From NCBI GenBank assembly GCA_023458415.1, contig JAEWZO010000020.1, positions 62,001 through 126,000 on the forward strand: a stretch of DNA of 64,000 bases. Reading direction: 5' to 3'. Under the pieces are notes generated by a model. It did no database searches. It saw only the letters and a list, made by a program, of their open reading frames with translations, and was not told where the DNA came from. Position numbers and translations under genes: made by a program. Position 1 is the stretch's first letter, and each line of letters starts with the position of its first letter. The stretch comes from Bacteroidota bacterium (GTDB taxonomy: Bacteria; Bacteroidota; Bacteroidia; Flavobacteriales; Weeksellaceae). Shown here one piece after another: positions 51,741-60,560 of this stretch.

Positions 51741-54656
51741 TTAGTAGCCGAAAATCTCTTCCAGCGTTACTTCCTGAAATTCACCAAGTTTTTTCATCGC
51801 ATCCATATCTAGGTTTTCTTTCTTACCGATAATTGCAGTGTTGTACTGCAACGGTTTCATTTCCGTGGTATAGAACTTCGTTAATTCTGCCAAAGTTAAA
51901 CCCTGGATTTCTTCATAAATATCTTTTCTCATATCATGCTCCACTCCTAACTTTTTCAGATTAAGCTGACTGAAATAAATATTTGTTCGGTTAATTCTTC
52001 CGGAAGCAATCTGTTTCAAAGCTGCATTTTTAGCATTTTCGAACTGTGCAGGAATCTGAGGTAAATTCATCATCAGTTTATCCATCGCACCAACCGCCAA
52101 AGGAAGTTTATTGGCCTGCGTACCAATGTAAGTTGTAACATAATCAGGACGGTTCAGTTCGGAATTGGCAGCATATGAAACGTACGCAGAATACGCCAAA
52201 CTTTTACTTTCGCGAATTTCCTGAAAAACAATAGACGAAAGTCCGCGTCCAAAATACTCATTGAAAACATTGATTTTTCCAAAATTTTTCAGATTAACTG
52301 GGTTTCCTTTGGCTACCCTGCTCATTTCCGTCTGCACCATATCGTAGTTGGTAAAATAAACTTTACCGGTTGTCGCAGGTTCGGAATATTTTTTCTGAGC
52401 AGGAACTTTGATGTTTTCCTTTTCTACAAAAGGTTTTACATAAGACTTAAACTCACCAAAATCTTTTCCGTAGAAGAAAATTTCGTACGGCATATGCAGT
52501 AAATTCTGAATCTTTTGAGTCATCTCCGAAGATTGAATCTCATTCAGACGCTGTTCCGAAACCACGTCGGTAAACCTGGAATTCTTGCCATATTTCGCAT
52601 AGTTGGCAAGCGCCGACATAATTCGGCCCTTATCTTTTTTGGCTACTTCCCTGCTCTCTAAAATTGTTTTTACATTTTTTTCATAAACTTCCTGATCCGG
52701 TTTTGCATTCTGCAGCCAGTTTTTCAGCAGTTCAATTCCCTTCGGCATATTCTCCTCCAAACCACTCAAAGAAATTCTGAGCTGATCAGGAGAAGTGCGG
52801 AAATCGTTGGTAATTCCGATTTTGAAAAATTCCTGTTTCAATTCTTCCGCAGAGAGTTTATCGGTTCCCAGGTACTGCATAACCTGCGTCGCTAAGCCGA
52901 GTTCCTTATCATGATCGGACCCAAACGGAAAAATAAAATGAACCTGCGCTAATTCGTTGTAAATGTTCTCAACGAAACTTACTTTTTTACCTTTGATTTC
53001 GTCGGTCTTGATCGCTTTGGAATAATCAATAAACTCAGGTTGAATTTCTCCCGATTCTTCAGCCATCAAATCGCGAAGAAAAGGTGATTGCGCATCACGA
53101 TTCAGTTTTATTGGAGTAATTCCGGGATTTTCAACACGAATCAGTTTATCATTAACTCCTTTTTCTTTCTTAACTACAACATAATTGTCATTGAAAAACG
53201 AATTGGCAAATTCCACGACATCCTCTTTGGTAATTTTCTCGGCTTCGTTAATTTCATTCAGTTCCTGTTCCCATGGAATATCTTTAATATAAGCGCTGTA
53301 AAGTGCCGTTGCCAAACCGTTCGCGGTTTCGTAAGCTCTCAACTGCTGAACTTTCATATCGTTGATAATAGCGGGAATTAGCCAGTCCGGAAATTCACCT
53401 TTTTTCACTAAATCCAATTCGGAAAGCAAAAGATTTTTTGCTTCATCCAAAGTCTGATCATTTTTGGGAACAACAACCATTGAAAACATCCCATAATTTT
53501 TAAATGGCGATGCAAAAGCTACTGCCTGAAGCGCTTTCTGGCTTTGATTGATGTTCAGATCGATCAATCCCGATTCTCCGCGGTTGCTTAAAATTCCGGC
53601 AACAATCTCGGAAAGAAGTGCTTCTTTTGTTCCGGAGGAATCTGTTCTCCACGCAATCTGAAGCCTTGGTGTGGACGGACTTTTCACTGTTCTTTCCACA
53701 ACTTGGTCCATCGGTTTTTCCGTAATTTTTTCTTTTGTTGGAAGCGGCTTGAAACTGAATGTTCCAAAATATTGGTCAACCAGTTTTATGGTTTTATCAA
53801 AATCCAGGTCGCCCACCAAAACCATTGCGTAATTATTCGGCACGTAATACGTATCAAAATATCTGTGAATCGCCACCATTGAAGGATTTTTCAGATGCTC
53901 TGATTTTCCAATTGTGGTTTGTTGTCCATTTGGGTGCGTTGGAAAAAGCGCGTCCATCAGCTCATAATTCACTAAACGCATATCATTGTCCTGCGAGCGG
54001 TTAAATTCTTCATAAACTGCTTCTAACTCTGTGTGGAAGAGTCTTAAAACCAATTCTGAAAAACGTTCTTTTTCAACTTTTAACCATTTTTCTAACTCAT
54101 TATTCGGAATATTGTTTTTATACACCGTTTCGTCGAGCCATGTGTGTGCATTCGTACCGGAAGCTCCCAGCGAAGAAATGGCTTTATCGTATTCATTCGC
54201 AATGGCGTACTGACTTGCCTGTTGAGAAATTTCGTCGATTTTCTTATAAATTTCCTTTTTCTTTTCCGGATCCTGTTCAGCTTTGTGTTGCTCGTATAAA
54301 TCTGAAATTTGGGCAATCAGCACTTTTTCTTTTTCCCAGTCTGCACTTGCCAGTTTGCTGGTTCCTTTAAACATCATGTGTTCAAGATAATGTGCCAAAC
54401 CTGTGTTATCAGCAGGATCGTTATTGCTTCCTGTTCTTACAGGAATATAGGTCTGAATTCTCGGTGCATCATTGTTTTGAGCAAGGTATACTTTCAGTCC
54501 GTTTTTCAGAGTATAAATCCGAACACCGTTCTTGTCATTCAGTACAGTTTCGTAGGTGTAGCCGGATTTGTCGGTGTTTTTTGTAGTTTCAAATTTTTGT
54601 CCGTTCATCATTGTTAATGCTGCCATTACACTTATAGTGGTCAGAATTTTTTTCAT
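51741..54656 (-). CDS. Exported M16 zinc metallopeptidase (pitrilysin type)
   Basis: A 971-residue two-lobed M16 peptidase with signal peptide MKKILTTISVMAALTMMNGQ. The inverted zinc motif HxxEH is H89-Y-L-E92-H93 (LAHYLEHMMFKG), with the downstream ligand in LEAVYEEFNRSQD. The second lobe (after about residue 520) lacks HxxEH, as expected for the inactive half, and carries the C-terminal R/Y substrate-binding segment (EYFGRGLSSIVFQEIRESKSLAYSAYVSY). It degrades peptides in the periplasm. It starts immediately after the methyltransferase stop, in an operon with aspA. Confidence 0.95.
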   Translation of the reverse strand: MKKILTTISVMAALTMMNGQKFETTKNTDKSGYTYETVLNDKNGVRIYTLKNGLKVYLAQNNDAPRIQTYIPVRTGSNNDPADNTGLAHYLEHMMFKGTSKLASADWEKEKVLIAQISDLYEQHKAEQDPEKKKEIYKKIDEISQQASQYAIANEYDKAISSLGASGTNAHTWLDETVYKNNIPNNELEKWLKVEKERFSELVLRLFHTELEAVYEEFNRSQDNDMRLVNYELMDALFPTHPNGQQTTIGKSEHLKNPSMVAIHRYFDTYYVPNNYAMVLVGDLDFDKTIKLVDQYFGTFSFKPLPTKEKITEKPMDQVVERTVKSPSTPRLQIAWRTDSSGTKEALLSEIVAGILSNRGESGLIDLNINQSQKALQAVAFASPFKNYGMFSMVVVPKNDQTLDEAKNLLLSELDLVKKGEFPDWLIPAIINDMKVQQLRAYETANGLATALYSAYIKDIPWEQELNEINEAEKITKEDVVEFANSFFNDNYVVVKKEKGVNDKLIRVENPGITPIKLNRDAQSPFLRDLMAEESGEIQPEFIDYSKAIKTDEIKGKKVSFVENIYNELAQVHFIFPFGSDHDKELGLATQVMQYLGTDKLSAEELKQEFFKIGITNDFRTSPDQLRISLSGLEENMPKGIELLKNWLQNAKPDQEVYEKNVKTILESREVAKKDKGRIMSALANYAKYGKNSRFTDVVSEQRLNEIQSSEMTQKIQNLLHMPYEIFFYGKDFGEFKSYVKPFVEKENIKVPAQKKYSEPATTGKVYFTNYDMVQTEMSRVAKGNPVNLKNFGKINVFNEYFGRGLSSIVFQEIRESKSLAYSAYVSYAANSELNRPDYVTTYIGTQANKLPLAVGAMDKLMMNLPQIPAQFENAKNAALKQIASGRINRTNIYFSQLNLKKLGVEHDMRKDIYEEIQGLTLAELTKFYTTEMKPLQYNTAIIGKKENLDMDAMKKLGEFQEVTLEEIFGY

Positions 54657-55454
54657 TTAATATTTTTTCATTTTTATATTCACATCAAAAACGTAAGGTT
54701 GATTGTTAAACCGCTGAAATTTTGATGTCTTAAACTCACCACGGATAAGGACCGCACACATAGTATTTTTAACGTGGTAAAGGTTGTTTCGGAATTTTTC
54801 AGGAAGGCCGTCCATAATGCCACCGAAAACTTCGTACCGAATTTTTTCCGGATTGAATGCGTAATCGTGCCATACTACAACCGTGTCATCATGAACCAGA
54901 TGCGAAAAGACTTTTTCCGTGTCGTTCCTCACCATTTCGTAGCTGTGATCGCCATCAATAAAGATAAGATCGTACTTTTTGTTAAGTGAAGCAAAATCAA
55001 AAATTTTAGAATTCCCTTCCAGATGCAAAATTTTCGGATTCTTTTTAGATAGTACACCATGTAGTTCCGCATACATCGGATCGAGACCAAAAGCAGCTAT
55101 TTCTTCGGCAGAAAGATTAAAAGTTGTGCAGTCGTCAATTACTTTTGCGACGTTCCAAACGCTTTCTCCGCGCCAGGTTCCGATTTCAAAGAAAGAATTC
55201 TTTCCTTTCGCCAATGTTTTCAGCAAAGCTAAATCTGTAGGAAGTGAAGCACCATCCAATACGAAAAGTTCTACATTTTCATCCAGATTTTCAGTCAAAT
55301 CATCAAATGAAATCTGCGGTAAGGCCTCCAAACCATTGAATTTGCTTTTGAATTCTTCCTTTAAGGTTTCATTTTCGGTAAGAACCAAATTCAGTAAACT
55401 CGGTCTTTTAGCAATGTTCGAGAGCGATTTACCCAGTTTTGAAAACTTCGACAT
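54657..55454 (-). CDS. Class I SAM-dependent methyltransferase (Methyltransf_24 type)
   Basis: A 265-residue Rossmann-fold methyltransferase. The SAM-binding motif I is FFEIGTWRGESVWNVAK (about residue 89-105) and KYDLIFIDGDHSYEMV is the post-II acidic strand, both typical of the Methyltransf_24/CmcI group. The substrate is unknown. Its ATG overlaps the aspA stop by one base, so expression is coupled to aspartate ammonia-lyase, and the M16 gene begins at its stop. Confidence 0.87.
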   Translation of the reverse strand: MSKFSKLGKSLSNIAKRPSLLNLVLTENETLKEEFKSKFNGLEALPQISFDDLTENLDENVELFVLDGASLPTDLALLKTLAKGKNSFFEIGTWRGESVWNVAKVIDDCTTFNLSAEEIAAFGLDPMYAELHGVLSKKNPKILHLEGNSKIFDFASLNKKYDLIFIDGDHSYEMVRNDTEKVFSHLVHDDTVVVWHDYAFNPEKIRYEVFGGIMDGLPEKFRNNLYHVKNTMCAVLIRGEFKTSKFQRFNNQPYVFDVNIKMKKY

Positions 55455-56857
55455 TAATTCAGTTTCTGAGGTTTAAGCATATTTGCCGGATCTAAAATTT
55501 CATCCAGTTTTTCCTGGGACAGAATTCCTTTTTCAAGAACAAGATTATAAACACTTTTGCCGGTTTCCAACGCTTCTTTCGCAATTTCTGTTGAATTTTT
55601 ATAACCGATGTAAGGATTAAGCGCCGTCACAATTCCGATGCTGTGTTTCACTAGATTCAGGCAAACTTCTTTATTGGCTGTAATTCCAACCACACATTTT
55701 TCGCGCAAAGTATCAAGCGCATTTGAAAGAAAATGGATATTTTCCATGATGGCGTGGCAAAGAACAGGCTCCATTACATTTAACTGAAGTTGTCCTGCTT
55801 CCGCTGCGAAAGTTACCGTAAGATCATTCCCAATTACTTTGTAGCAAACCTGATTCACCACTTCCGGAATTACCGGATTTACTTTTCCTGGCATAATTGA
55901 TGATCCCGGCTGCATTGGTGGAAGATTAATTTCGAAAAGTCCGGCTCTCGGTCCGGAAGAAAGCAACCTCAAATCATTGCAAATTTTTGAAAGTTTCACC
56001 GCTAAACGCTTCATGGCCGATGAGTAAATTACGTAAGAACCTGTATCAGGCGTTGCTTCAACCAAATCTGGCGCGGAAACAATGTTGTAGCCAGAAATTT
56101 TTGCGAGATTTTTAGCACACAATGCGGAGTAACCAACCGGTGCGTTAAGTCCGGTCCCAATTGCGGTTGCTCCCATATTAATTTCAACAAAAAGGTTGGC
56201 GTTGCTGTTCAGTTTTGAAATATCTTCTTCCAGGGTAGCTGCAAAAGCTTCAAATTCCTGTCCCATCGTCATCGGAACCGCATCCTGAAGCTGAGTCCTT
56301 CCCATTTTTATTACGTCCGAAAATTCCTTCCCTTTAGCCCTGAAAGCTGCAACTGTTTTCTGAAGTTTTTCAACAAGCATATCATTCTGCATTAACAACG
56401 CAAGTTTTATAGCAGTTGGATAAGCATCATTTGTCGACTGTGACAAGTTGATATGATCATTCGGTGAGCAAAACTGATAATCGCCTTTTTCTTTTCCTAA
56501 TTTTTCCAACACCACGTTTGCAATTACTTCATTGGCATTCATGTTTACGGAAGTTCCTGCACCACCCTGAATCATATCGATTGGAAACTGATCGTTGTAT
56601 TTTCCTGAAGCAACTTCGTCACAGGCATCCATAATTTTGAAGTACAGATTTTCATCAAGTAAACCCAATTCGTAGTTTGTTTTGGCCGCTCCTTTCTTTA
56701 CATAAGCCAAAGCTTTAATCATTCTTGGGTACGATGATAAAGTTTGTCCGGAGATTTTGAAGTTATCGATGGCGCGCTGAGTTTGCACTCCATAATATGC
56801 ATTAACAGGGACTTTAAGCTCGCCTAACAAATCGGATTCTGTTCGAAACTGTTCCAT
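55454..56857 (-). CDS. aspA: Aspartate ammonia-lyase
   Basis: A 467-residue fumarase/aspartase superfamily enzyme converting L-aspartate to fumarate and ammonia. The signature loop GSSIMPGKVNPVIPE contains the catalytic Ser. TRAIDNF, GGAGTSVNMNANEVIAN and the GRTQLQDAVPMTMGQEF segment point to aspartase over fumarase. It is the first gene of the aspA-methyltransferase-M16 operon. The 118 bases upstream contain the amidase terminator and no perfect TAnnTTTG match. Confidence 0.95.
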   Translation of the reverse strand: MEQFRTESDLLGELKVPVNAYYGVQTQRAIDNFKISGQTLSSYPRMIKALAYVKKGAAKTNYELGLLDENLYFKIMDACDEVASGKYNDQFPIDMIQGGAGTSVNMNANEVIANVVLEKLGKEKGDYQFCSPNDHINLSQSTNDAYPTAIKLALLMQNDMLVEKLQKTVAAFRAKGKEFSDVIKMGRTQLQDAVPMTMGQEFEAFAATLEEDISKLNSNANLFVEINMGATAIGTGLNAPVGYSALCAKNLAKISGYNIVSAPDLVEATPDTGSYVIYSSAMKRLAVKLSKICNDLRLLSSGPRAGLFEINLPPMQPGSSIMPGKVNPVIPEVVNQVCYKVIGNDLTVTFAAEAGQLQLNVMEPVLCHAIMENIHFLSNALDTLREKCVVGITANKEVCLNLVKHSIGIVTALNPYIGYKNSTEIAKEALETGKSVYNLVLEKGILSQEKLDEILDPANMLKPQKLN

Positions 56858-56921
56858 TATAAATTTTTTGAAAGTTAAGGTATTTCAGCAAATTCTGAAA
56901 ATAACGAAGGTCTGAAAATGA

Positions 56922-56952
56922 AAATTTCGGGCAATAATTTTACCCGAAATTT
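56922..56952. terminator. Terminator after the amidase gene
   Basis: Stem AAATTTCGGG/CCCGAAATTT with an 11-base loop, directly downstream of the minus-strand amidase stop. Confidence 0.8.
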
Positions 56953-56975
56953 GATATGAATTGATGTTCAATCTG

Positions 56976-58004
56976 TTACTTGGAAGGATATTTCTGAATC
57001 AGCGCTTGGAGAATCGCCCAAGTTTCAGCATCCATAACTCCACTGTAATTCTGCGGACGGAAACGGTGCTGAAATGCTTCAATCGTTTTCTTGGTTCCAT
57101 CATCCAGAATTCCGGACGGTTCAATTCCAAAACCGAAATTTTTCAATGCAGACTGCATCTGATACACAAATGAAGCATCAAGCATTTTTGAAGAAAAATC
57201 TTCTGCTAAAGCCATATTGTAGAATGACTGTTTCGTAGCTTCGTCGTACCACATCCCGATCTGATACTCGTCGTAAAGCCTTTTCCATGGAAATTTCGGA
57301 CCTGGATCCTGCTTTCTGGTCGGTGCAACATCAGAATGCCCAAGAATATTTGTTGGCGGAATCATATAACGGTCCGATAAGTCTTTAACCAAAGCAGCAA
57401 CTTTTCTGAACTGCTTTTCCGGATACTCATAAAATGTTCTGTTTCCTGCCGCATCTGTGGTATAACCCGGATTCACAATTTCAATCCCAATGGAAGTATC
57501 GTTCAGTTGTGAATCTTTTCTCCAGGAACTAATTCCTGAATGATATGCTCGTTTGTTTTCATCCACCAACTGATAAATTTCATTATCGTCCGTACTGTTC
57601 ACCAAATAATGAGAACTTACCGCCTGCTGCGTAAGTACACTCACCGATTTATCATCATCCAACGCTGTATAATGCAGAATGATATGCCTTTGACGGAAAT
57701 TCTGACCCAAAGAAGGGAAAAATGTTTTTACCACTTTAAAACCCTGTGGTTTTGCTGAAACAATTGATCCGTGACTGATGGTGTTATCATTCTTGCTTGC
57801 ATCCGCAATATTAACCCTGTAGAAATCGTATTGACCTTCATGATCGATTTTCGGTTTTTGGGTATTTGCAGTTTGTGTAGGAGTCGTTGGTTTTACTGTG
57901 GGGACGGGTTTTTTAGGTGCTGCCGCAACTTTTTTTGCGGATTGCTGAGAACCGCACGAAAGTACAGCAAATGATAAACCAATGATATATAACGATTTAC
58001 GCAT
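56976..58004 (-). CDS. N-acetylmuramoyl-L-alanine amidase lipoprotein
   Basis: A 342-residue lipoprotein (signal MRKSLYIIGLSFAVLSC, lipobox Cys17) with a Pro/Thr/Lys-rich linker to residue 50, an amidase_2 domain (about 95-245) and a C-terminal peptidoglycan-binding_1 domain (about 265-340, FGIEPSGILDDGTKKTIEAFQ). Zinc ligands and catalytic residues are visible in IILHYTALDD, the HSGISSWRKDSQLNDTSIGIEIVN region and LGHSDVAPTRKQDPG. It cleaves the amide bond between MurNAc and L-Ala, for recycling or remodelling at the envelope. It has a TATTTTTG promoter and ends at its own terminator. Confidence 0.93.
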   Translation of the reverse strand: MRKSLYIIGLSFAVLSCGSQQSAKKVAAAPKKPVPTVKPTTPTQTANTQKPKIDHEGQYDFYRVNIADASKNDNTISHGSIVSAKPQGFKVVKTFFPSLGQNFRQRHIILHYTALDDDKSVSVLTQQAVSSHYLVNSTDDNEIYQLVDENKRAYHSGISSWRKDSQLNDTSIGIEIVNPGYTTDAAGNRTFYEYPEKQFRKVAALVKDLSDRYMIPPTNILGHSDVAPTRKQDPGPKFPWKRLYDEYQIGMWYDEATKQSFYNMALAEDFSSKMLDASFVYQMQSALKNFGFGIEPSGILDDGTKKTIEAFQHRFRPQNYSGVMDAETWAILQALIQKYPSK

Positions 58005-58033
58005 AAAGATGTTTTTTGTGAATAATTTTCCGC

Positions 58034-58041
58034 CAAAAATA
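58034..58041 (-). promoter_or_regulatory. -7 promoter element for the amidase gene (TATTTTTG)
   Basis: Perfect TAnnTTTG on the minus strand, 29 bases upstream of the amidase start. Confidence 0.5.
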
Positions 58042-58087
58042 TGAAAAAATTAAGCCAAAATATTTTGGTAAATGAGGAAAACTGTAT

Positions 58088-58095
58088 TATATTTG
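58088..58095 (+). promoter_or_regulatory. -7 promoter element of the tRNA cluster (TATATTTG)
   Basis: Perfect TAnnTTTG with TTTG at 58064-58067, 20 bases upstream, as -33 element. The tRNA-Ser gene starts 41 bases downstream. Confidence 0.7.
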
Positions 58096-58136
58096 CACTC
58101 GCAATTACAGAAAAGAAGTTCTTTAAAAAATTGCAA

Positions 58137-58221
58137 GGAGGGTTGCCGGAGTGGTTAACGGAGCAGTTTGCTAAACTGTCGACCCGCAAGGGTCGCGTGG
58201 GTTCGAATCCCACACCCTCCG
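58137..58221 (+). tRNA. tRNA-Ser(GCU)
   Basis: An 85-nt class II tRNA: acceptor GGAGGGT/ACCCTCC, anticodon loop TTGCTAA with anticodon GCT at 58170-58172, long variable arm CGACCCGCAAGGGTCG, T loop TTCGAAT, discriminator G. The 3' CCA is not encoded. First gene of a three-tRNA cluster. Confidence 0.97.
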
Positions 58222-58238
58222 CAACCGTGCAAACTTTT

Positions 58239-58313
58239 CGGGGTGTAGCGTAGTCCGGTCATCGCGCCTGGTGTGGGACCAGGAGGGCGCAGGTTCGAAT
58301 CCTGCCACCCCGA
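58239..58313 (+). tRNA. tRNA-Pro(UGG) with unusual G33
   Basis: A 75-nt tRNA: acceptor CGGGGTG/CACCCCG, anticodon stem CCTGG/CCAGG, loop TGTGGGA, T arm GCAGG-TTCGAAT-CCTGC, discriminator A. Anticodon TGG is at 58274-58276. The base before it (58273, position 33) is G, where nearly all tRNAs have U. The CCA end is not encoded. Confidence 0.9.
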
Positions 58314-58316
58314 CAA

Positions 58317-58340
58317 AAATTCCTTCGGGAATTTTTTTTT
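58317..58340 (+). terminator. Terminator between tRNA-Pro and tRNA-Arg
   Basis: Stem AAATTCC/GGAATTT with a TTCG tetraloop and a T run. It suggests that Ser-Pro and Arg may be partly separate transcripts. Confidence 0.75.
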
Positions 58341-58351
58341 ACATTTTTTTA

Positions 58352-58425
58352 GGGTGCGTAGCTCAGCTGGATAGAGCATCTGCCTTCTAAGCAGACGGTC
58401 ATAGGTTCGAATCCTATCGCGCTCA
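58352..58425 (+). tRNA. tRNA-Arg(UCU)
   Basis: A 74-nt tRNA: acceptor GGGTGCG/CGCGCTC (with G-U pairs), anticodon stem TCTGC/GCAGA, loop CTTCTAA, anticodon TCT at 58386-58388, T arm ATAGG-TTCGAAT-CCTAT, discriminator A. The CCA end is not encoded. Confidence 0.95.
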
Positions 58426-58426
58426 C

Positions 58427-58457
58427 AAAAGAGAAATCAGAAATGGTTTCTCTTTTT
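58427..58457 (+). terminator. Terminator after tRNA-Arg
   Basis: Stem AAAAGAGAAA/TTTCTCTTTT with a 10-base loop, followed by TGTTTTT. It separates the tRNAs from the glycosyltransferase gene. Confidence 0.8.
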
Positions 58458-58466
58458 GTTTTTCCC

Positions 58467-58474
58467 TATTTTTG
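58467..58474 (+). promoter_or_regulatory. -7 promoter element for the glycosyltransferase gene (TATTTTTG)
   Basis: Perfect TAnnTTTG ending 5 bases before the GTG start codon at 58480. It lies inside a longer open frame, showing that the upstream TTG at 58456 is not used from this promoter. Confidence 0.65.
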
Positions 58475-58479
58475 ACTTC

Positions 58480-59685
58480 GTGAAACATCTCGTTATTATC
58501 GGTCAGGTTATTCCCGAACCCGCTTCCACTGCCGCAGGAACAAGAATGCTGCAGCTGATGGAAATTTTTTCCGCGAATGATTATAAAATTACATTTCTTA
58601 CCGCTGCACAAAACGAGGAACATTCAGAAAAAATTGATTTTCAAAAAATTAACATTAACGACGCAGGTTTTGATCATTTAATTAAAGAACTTTCTGCAGA
58701 TGTTGTGATGTTTGACCGCTTTGTTACAGAAGAACAGTTCGGTTGGCGTGTGGCAGAAAACTGTCCAAATGCGGTTAGAATTCTGGATACTGAAGACCTT
58801 CATTTCCTTCGTGAAGCCCGTCATCAGGCTTTTAAACAAAATAGAAATTTAATGGATGGCGATCTTTTGAACGATATTTTCAAAAGAGAATTAGCGTCAG
58901 TATTGAGGTGTGATTTATCCCTGATTATTTCTGAAAAAGAATATGATTTACTGACAAATCAGTTTGGAATAAATGAAAATATTTTGTTTTATATTCCTTT
59001 TCTTTCTGAGGAAATCGATGACAAACAACCACTGTTTGACGACCGGAAACATTTTGTAAGCATTGGAAATTTTCTTCATGGGCCTAATTGGCAAACTGTA
59101 CTGAAACTGAAAAAAATCTGGCCGAAAATCAAAGAAAAGCTTCCCGAAACCGAACTCCATATTTATGGCGCTTATGCATCAGAAAAGGTATTTCAACTGC
59201 ACAACGAAAAGGAACGATTCATCATTAAAGGACGCGCTCAAAGCTCAGGGGAAATTATGAGAAACTATCGCGTTTTGCTCGCACCGATTCCTTTTGGTGC
59301 CGGTTTAAAAGGAAAACTTTGGGAAAGCATGAAATACGGAATCCCCAATGTTACTTCGACAATTGGAGCAGAAGCAATGTATAAAAACTTAGAATGGAAC
59401 GGCTTTATCAGTGATTCTGACGATAATTTTGCTACTTTGGCTGTAGAACTTTACCAAAACCAGGAAACCTGGGAAAATGCACAGCAAAACGGATTCAAAA
59501 TTCTTAAAGAAGTATTCAATAAGGAAGATTTTGAAAAGCCATTATTCGAAAAAATCCAGAATGTCTCAGAACATTTAACCGAACACAGAAACCGTAATTT
59601 TCTTGGTCAGATTCTGCAACATCACCAACTGAGTTCAACAAAATATTTGAGCAAATGGATTGAAGAAAAAAATAAGAAAAAGTAG
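58480..59685 (+). CDS. Glycosyltransferase (GT4-like), GTG start
   Basis: A 401-residue GT-B-fold protein. The N-terminal part begins VKHLVIIGQVIPEPASTAAGTRMLQLMEIF, with the Gly/Ala-rich loop expected for donor or acceptor binding. The C-terminal half has a DRKHFVSIGNFLHGPNW turn, ELHIYGAY, KGRAQSSGEIMRNYRVLLAPIPFGAGLKGK and a WESMKYGIPNVTSTIGAEAM segment, typical of the GT4 nucleotide-sugar site. No transmembrane segment is seen. The GTG at 58480 is chosen because the promoter ends just before it. It converges with prmA, leaving one base between stops. The sugar is unknown. Confidence 0.87.
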   Translation: MKHLVIIGQVIPEPASTAAGTRMLQLMEIFSANDYKITFLTAAQNEEHSEKIDFQKININDAGFDHLIKELSADVVMFDRFVTEEQFGWRVAENCPNAVRILDTEDLHFLREARHQAFKQNRNLMDGDLLNDIFKRELASVLRCDLSLIISEKEYDLLTNQFGINENILFYIPFLSEEIDDKQPLFDDRKHFVSIGNFLHGPNWQTVLKLKKIWPKIKEKLPETELHIYGAYASEKVFQLHNEKERFIIKGRAQSSGEIMRNYRVLLAPIPFGAGLKGKLWESMKYGIPNVTSTIGAEAMYKNLEWNGFISDSDDNFATLAVELYQNQETWENAQQNGFKILKEVFNKEDFEKPLFEKIQNVSEHLTEHRNRNFLGQILQHHQLSSTKYLSKWIEEKNKKK

Positions 59686-59686
59686 C

Positions 59687-60517
59687 CTAAGCTTTTTCAA
59701 GCAGCAAACTCATCCATTCTTCGCGTTGCTGCTTATTTTTGAGGACAAGACCGTTTTCTTTGCAGACGTGCATAATATCATCAACATCGAAAAAGCACAG
59801 TCCTGAAAGCAAAAGTTCACCGCCATCATTCAAAACAGAAACATAAGTTGGGATATCGGAAATGAGAATATTTCGGTTGATGTTGGCCAAAATTATATCA
59901 AATTTTTCTGCACCCAAATTTTCTGCGGTTCCCTGAGAAATTTCCAGCTCTACCCCATTTCTCTCTGCATTTTCACGGGAATTTTCCACTGACCATTCAT
60001 CAATATCAATCGCAACCGTTTTCCCCGCACCTTTCTGTTTTGCATAAATGGCTAAAACCGAAGTTCCGCAACCCATATCCAAAACGGTTTTGCCGGCAAA
60101 ATCCATTTCCATCATCTGTTTAATCATTAAATGCGTTGTTGGATGATGTCCGGTTCCAAATGACATTTTAGGCTGGATTATTATTTCGTGCATTTTGGGA
60201 TTCGCTTCGTGAAACTCGGCGCGGATGAGGACTTTGTCTTCCACAAAAATGGGGTCAAAATTTTTCTCCCATTCCTCGTTCCAGTTGATATTGGGCATTT
60301 CGTGAAAAGTGTACGTTACCGAAACTTCCGGAAGGCTAAACAGATTGATTTCTTTAAGTTCGCTTTCATTGAAAAGCTCTTTCGGGATGTAACCCAGAAT
60401 TCCGTCATGCTCCTCGGTAAAACTGTCGAAACCGATCTCGATAAGTTCTGCCATCAGAATTTCGTTCCATGGTTGCAGAGGTTCTATTTTAAAACTGAAT
60501 TCCAAATATGTGTTCAT
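59687..60517 (-). CDS. prmA: Ribosomal protein L11 methyltransferase
   Basis: A 276-residue enzyme trimethylating ribosomal protein L11. The N-terminal substrate-recognition domain (YLEFSFKIEPLQPWNEIL) is followed by the SAM domain with GTGHHPTTHLMIKQM, motif I VLDMGCGTSVLAIYAK and ILANINRNILISDIP (the NINxNIL motif of PrmA). The start is placed at MNTYLEFSFKIEP, the family N-terminus, six codons inside the longer frame. It overlaps nothing, but its stop is one base from the converging glycosyltransferase. Confidence 0.95.
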   Translation of the reverse strand: MNTYLEFSFKIEPLQPWNEILMAELIEIGFDSFTEEHDGILGYIPKELFNESELKEINLFSLPEVSVTYTFHEMPNINWNEEWEKNFDPIFVEDKVLIRAEFHEANPKMHEIIIQPKMSFGTGHHPTTHLMIKQMMEMDFAGKTVLDMGCGTSVLAIYAKQKGAGKTVAIDIDEWSVENSRENAERNGVELEISQGTAENLGAEKFDIILANINRNILISDIPTYVSVLNDGGELLLSGLCFFDVDDIMHVCKENGLVLKNKQQREEWMSLLLEKA

Positions 60518-60560
60518 CCCGAAAATTTTGTGCAAAAATAGTGAAACTATAACGAATCCT

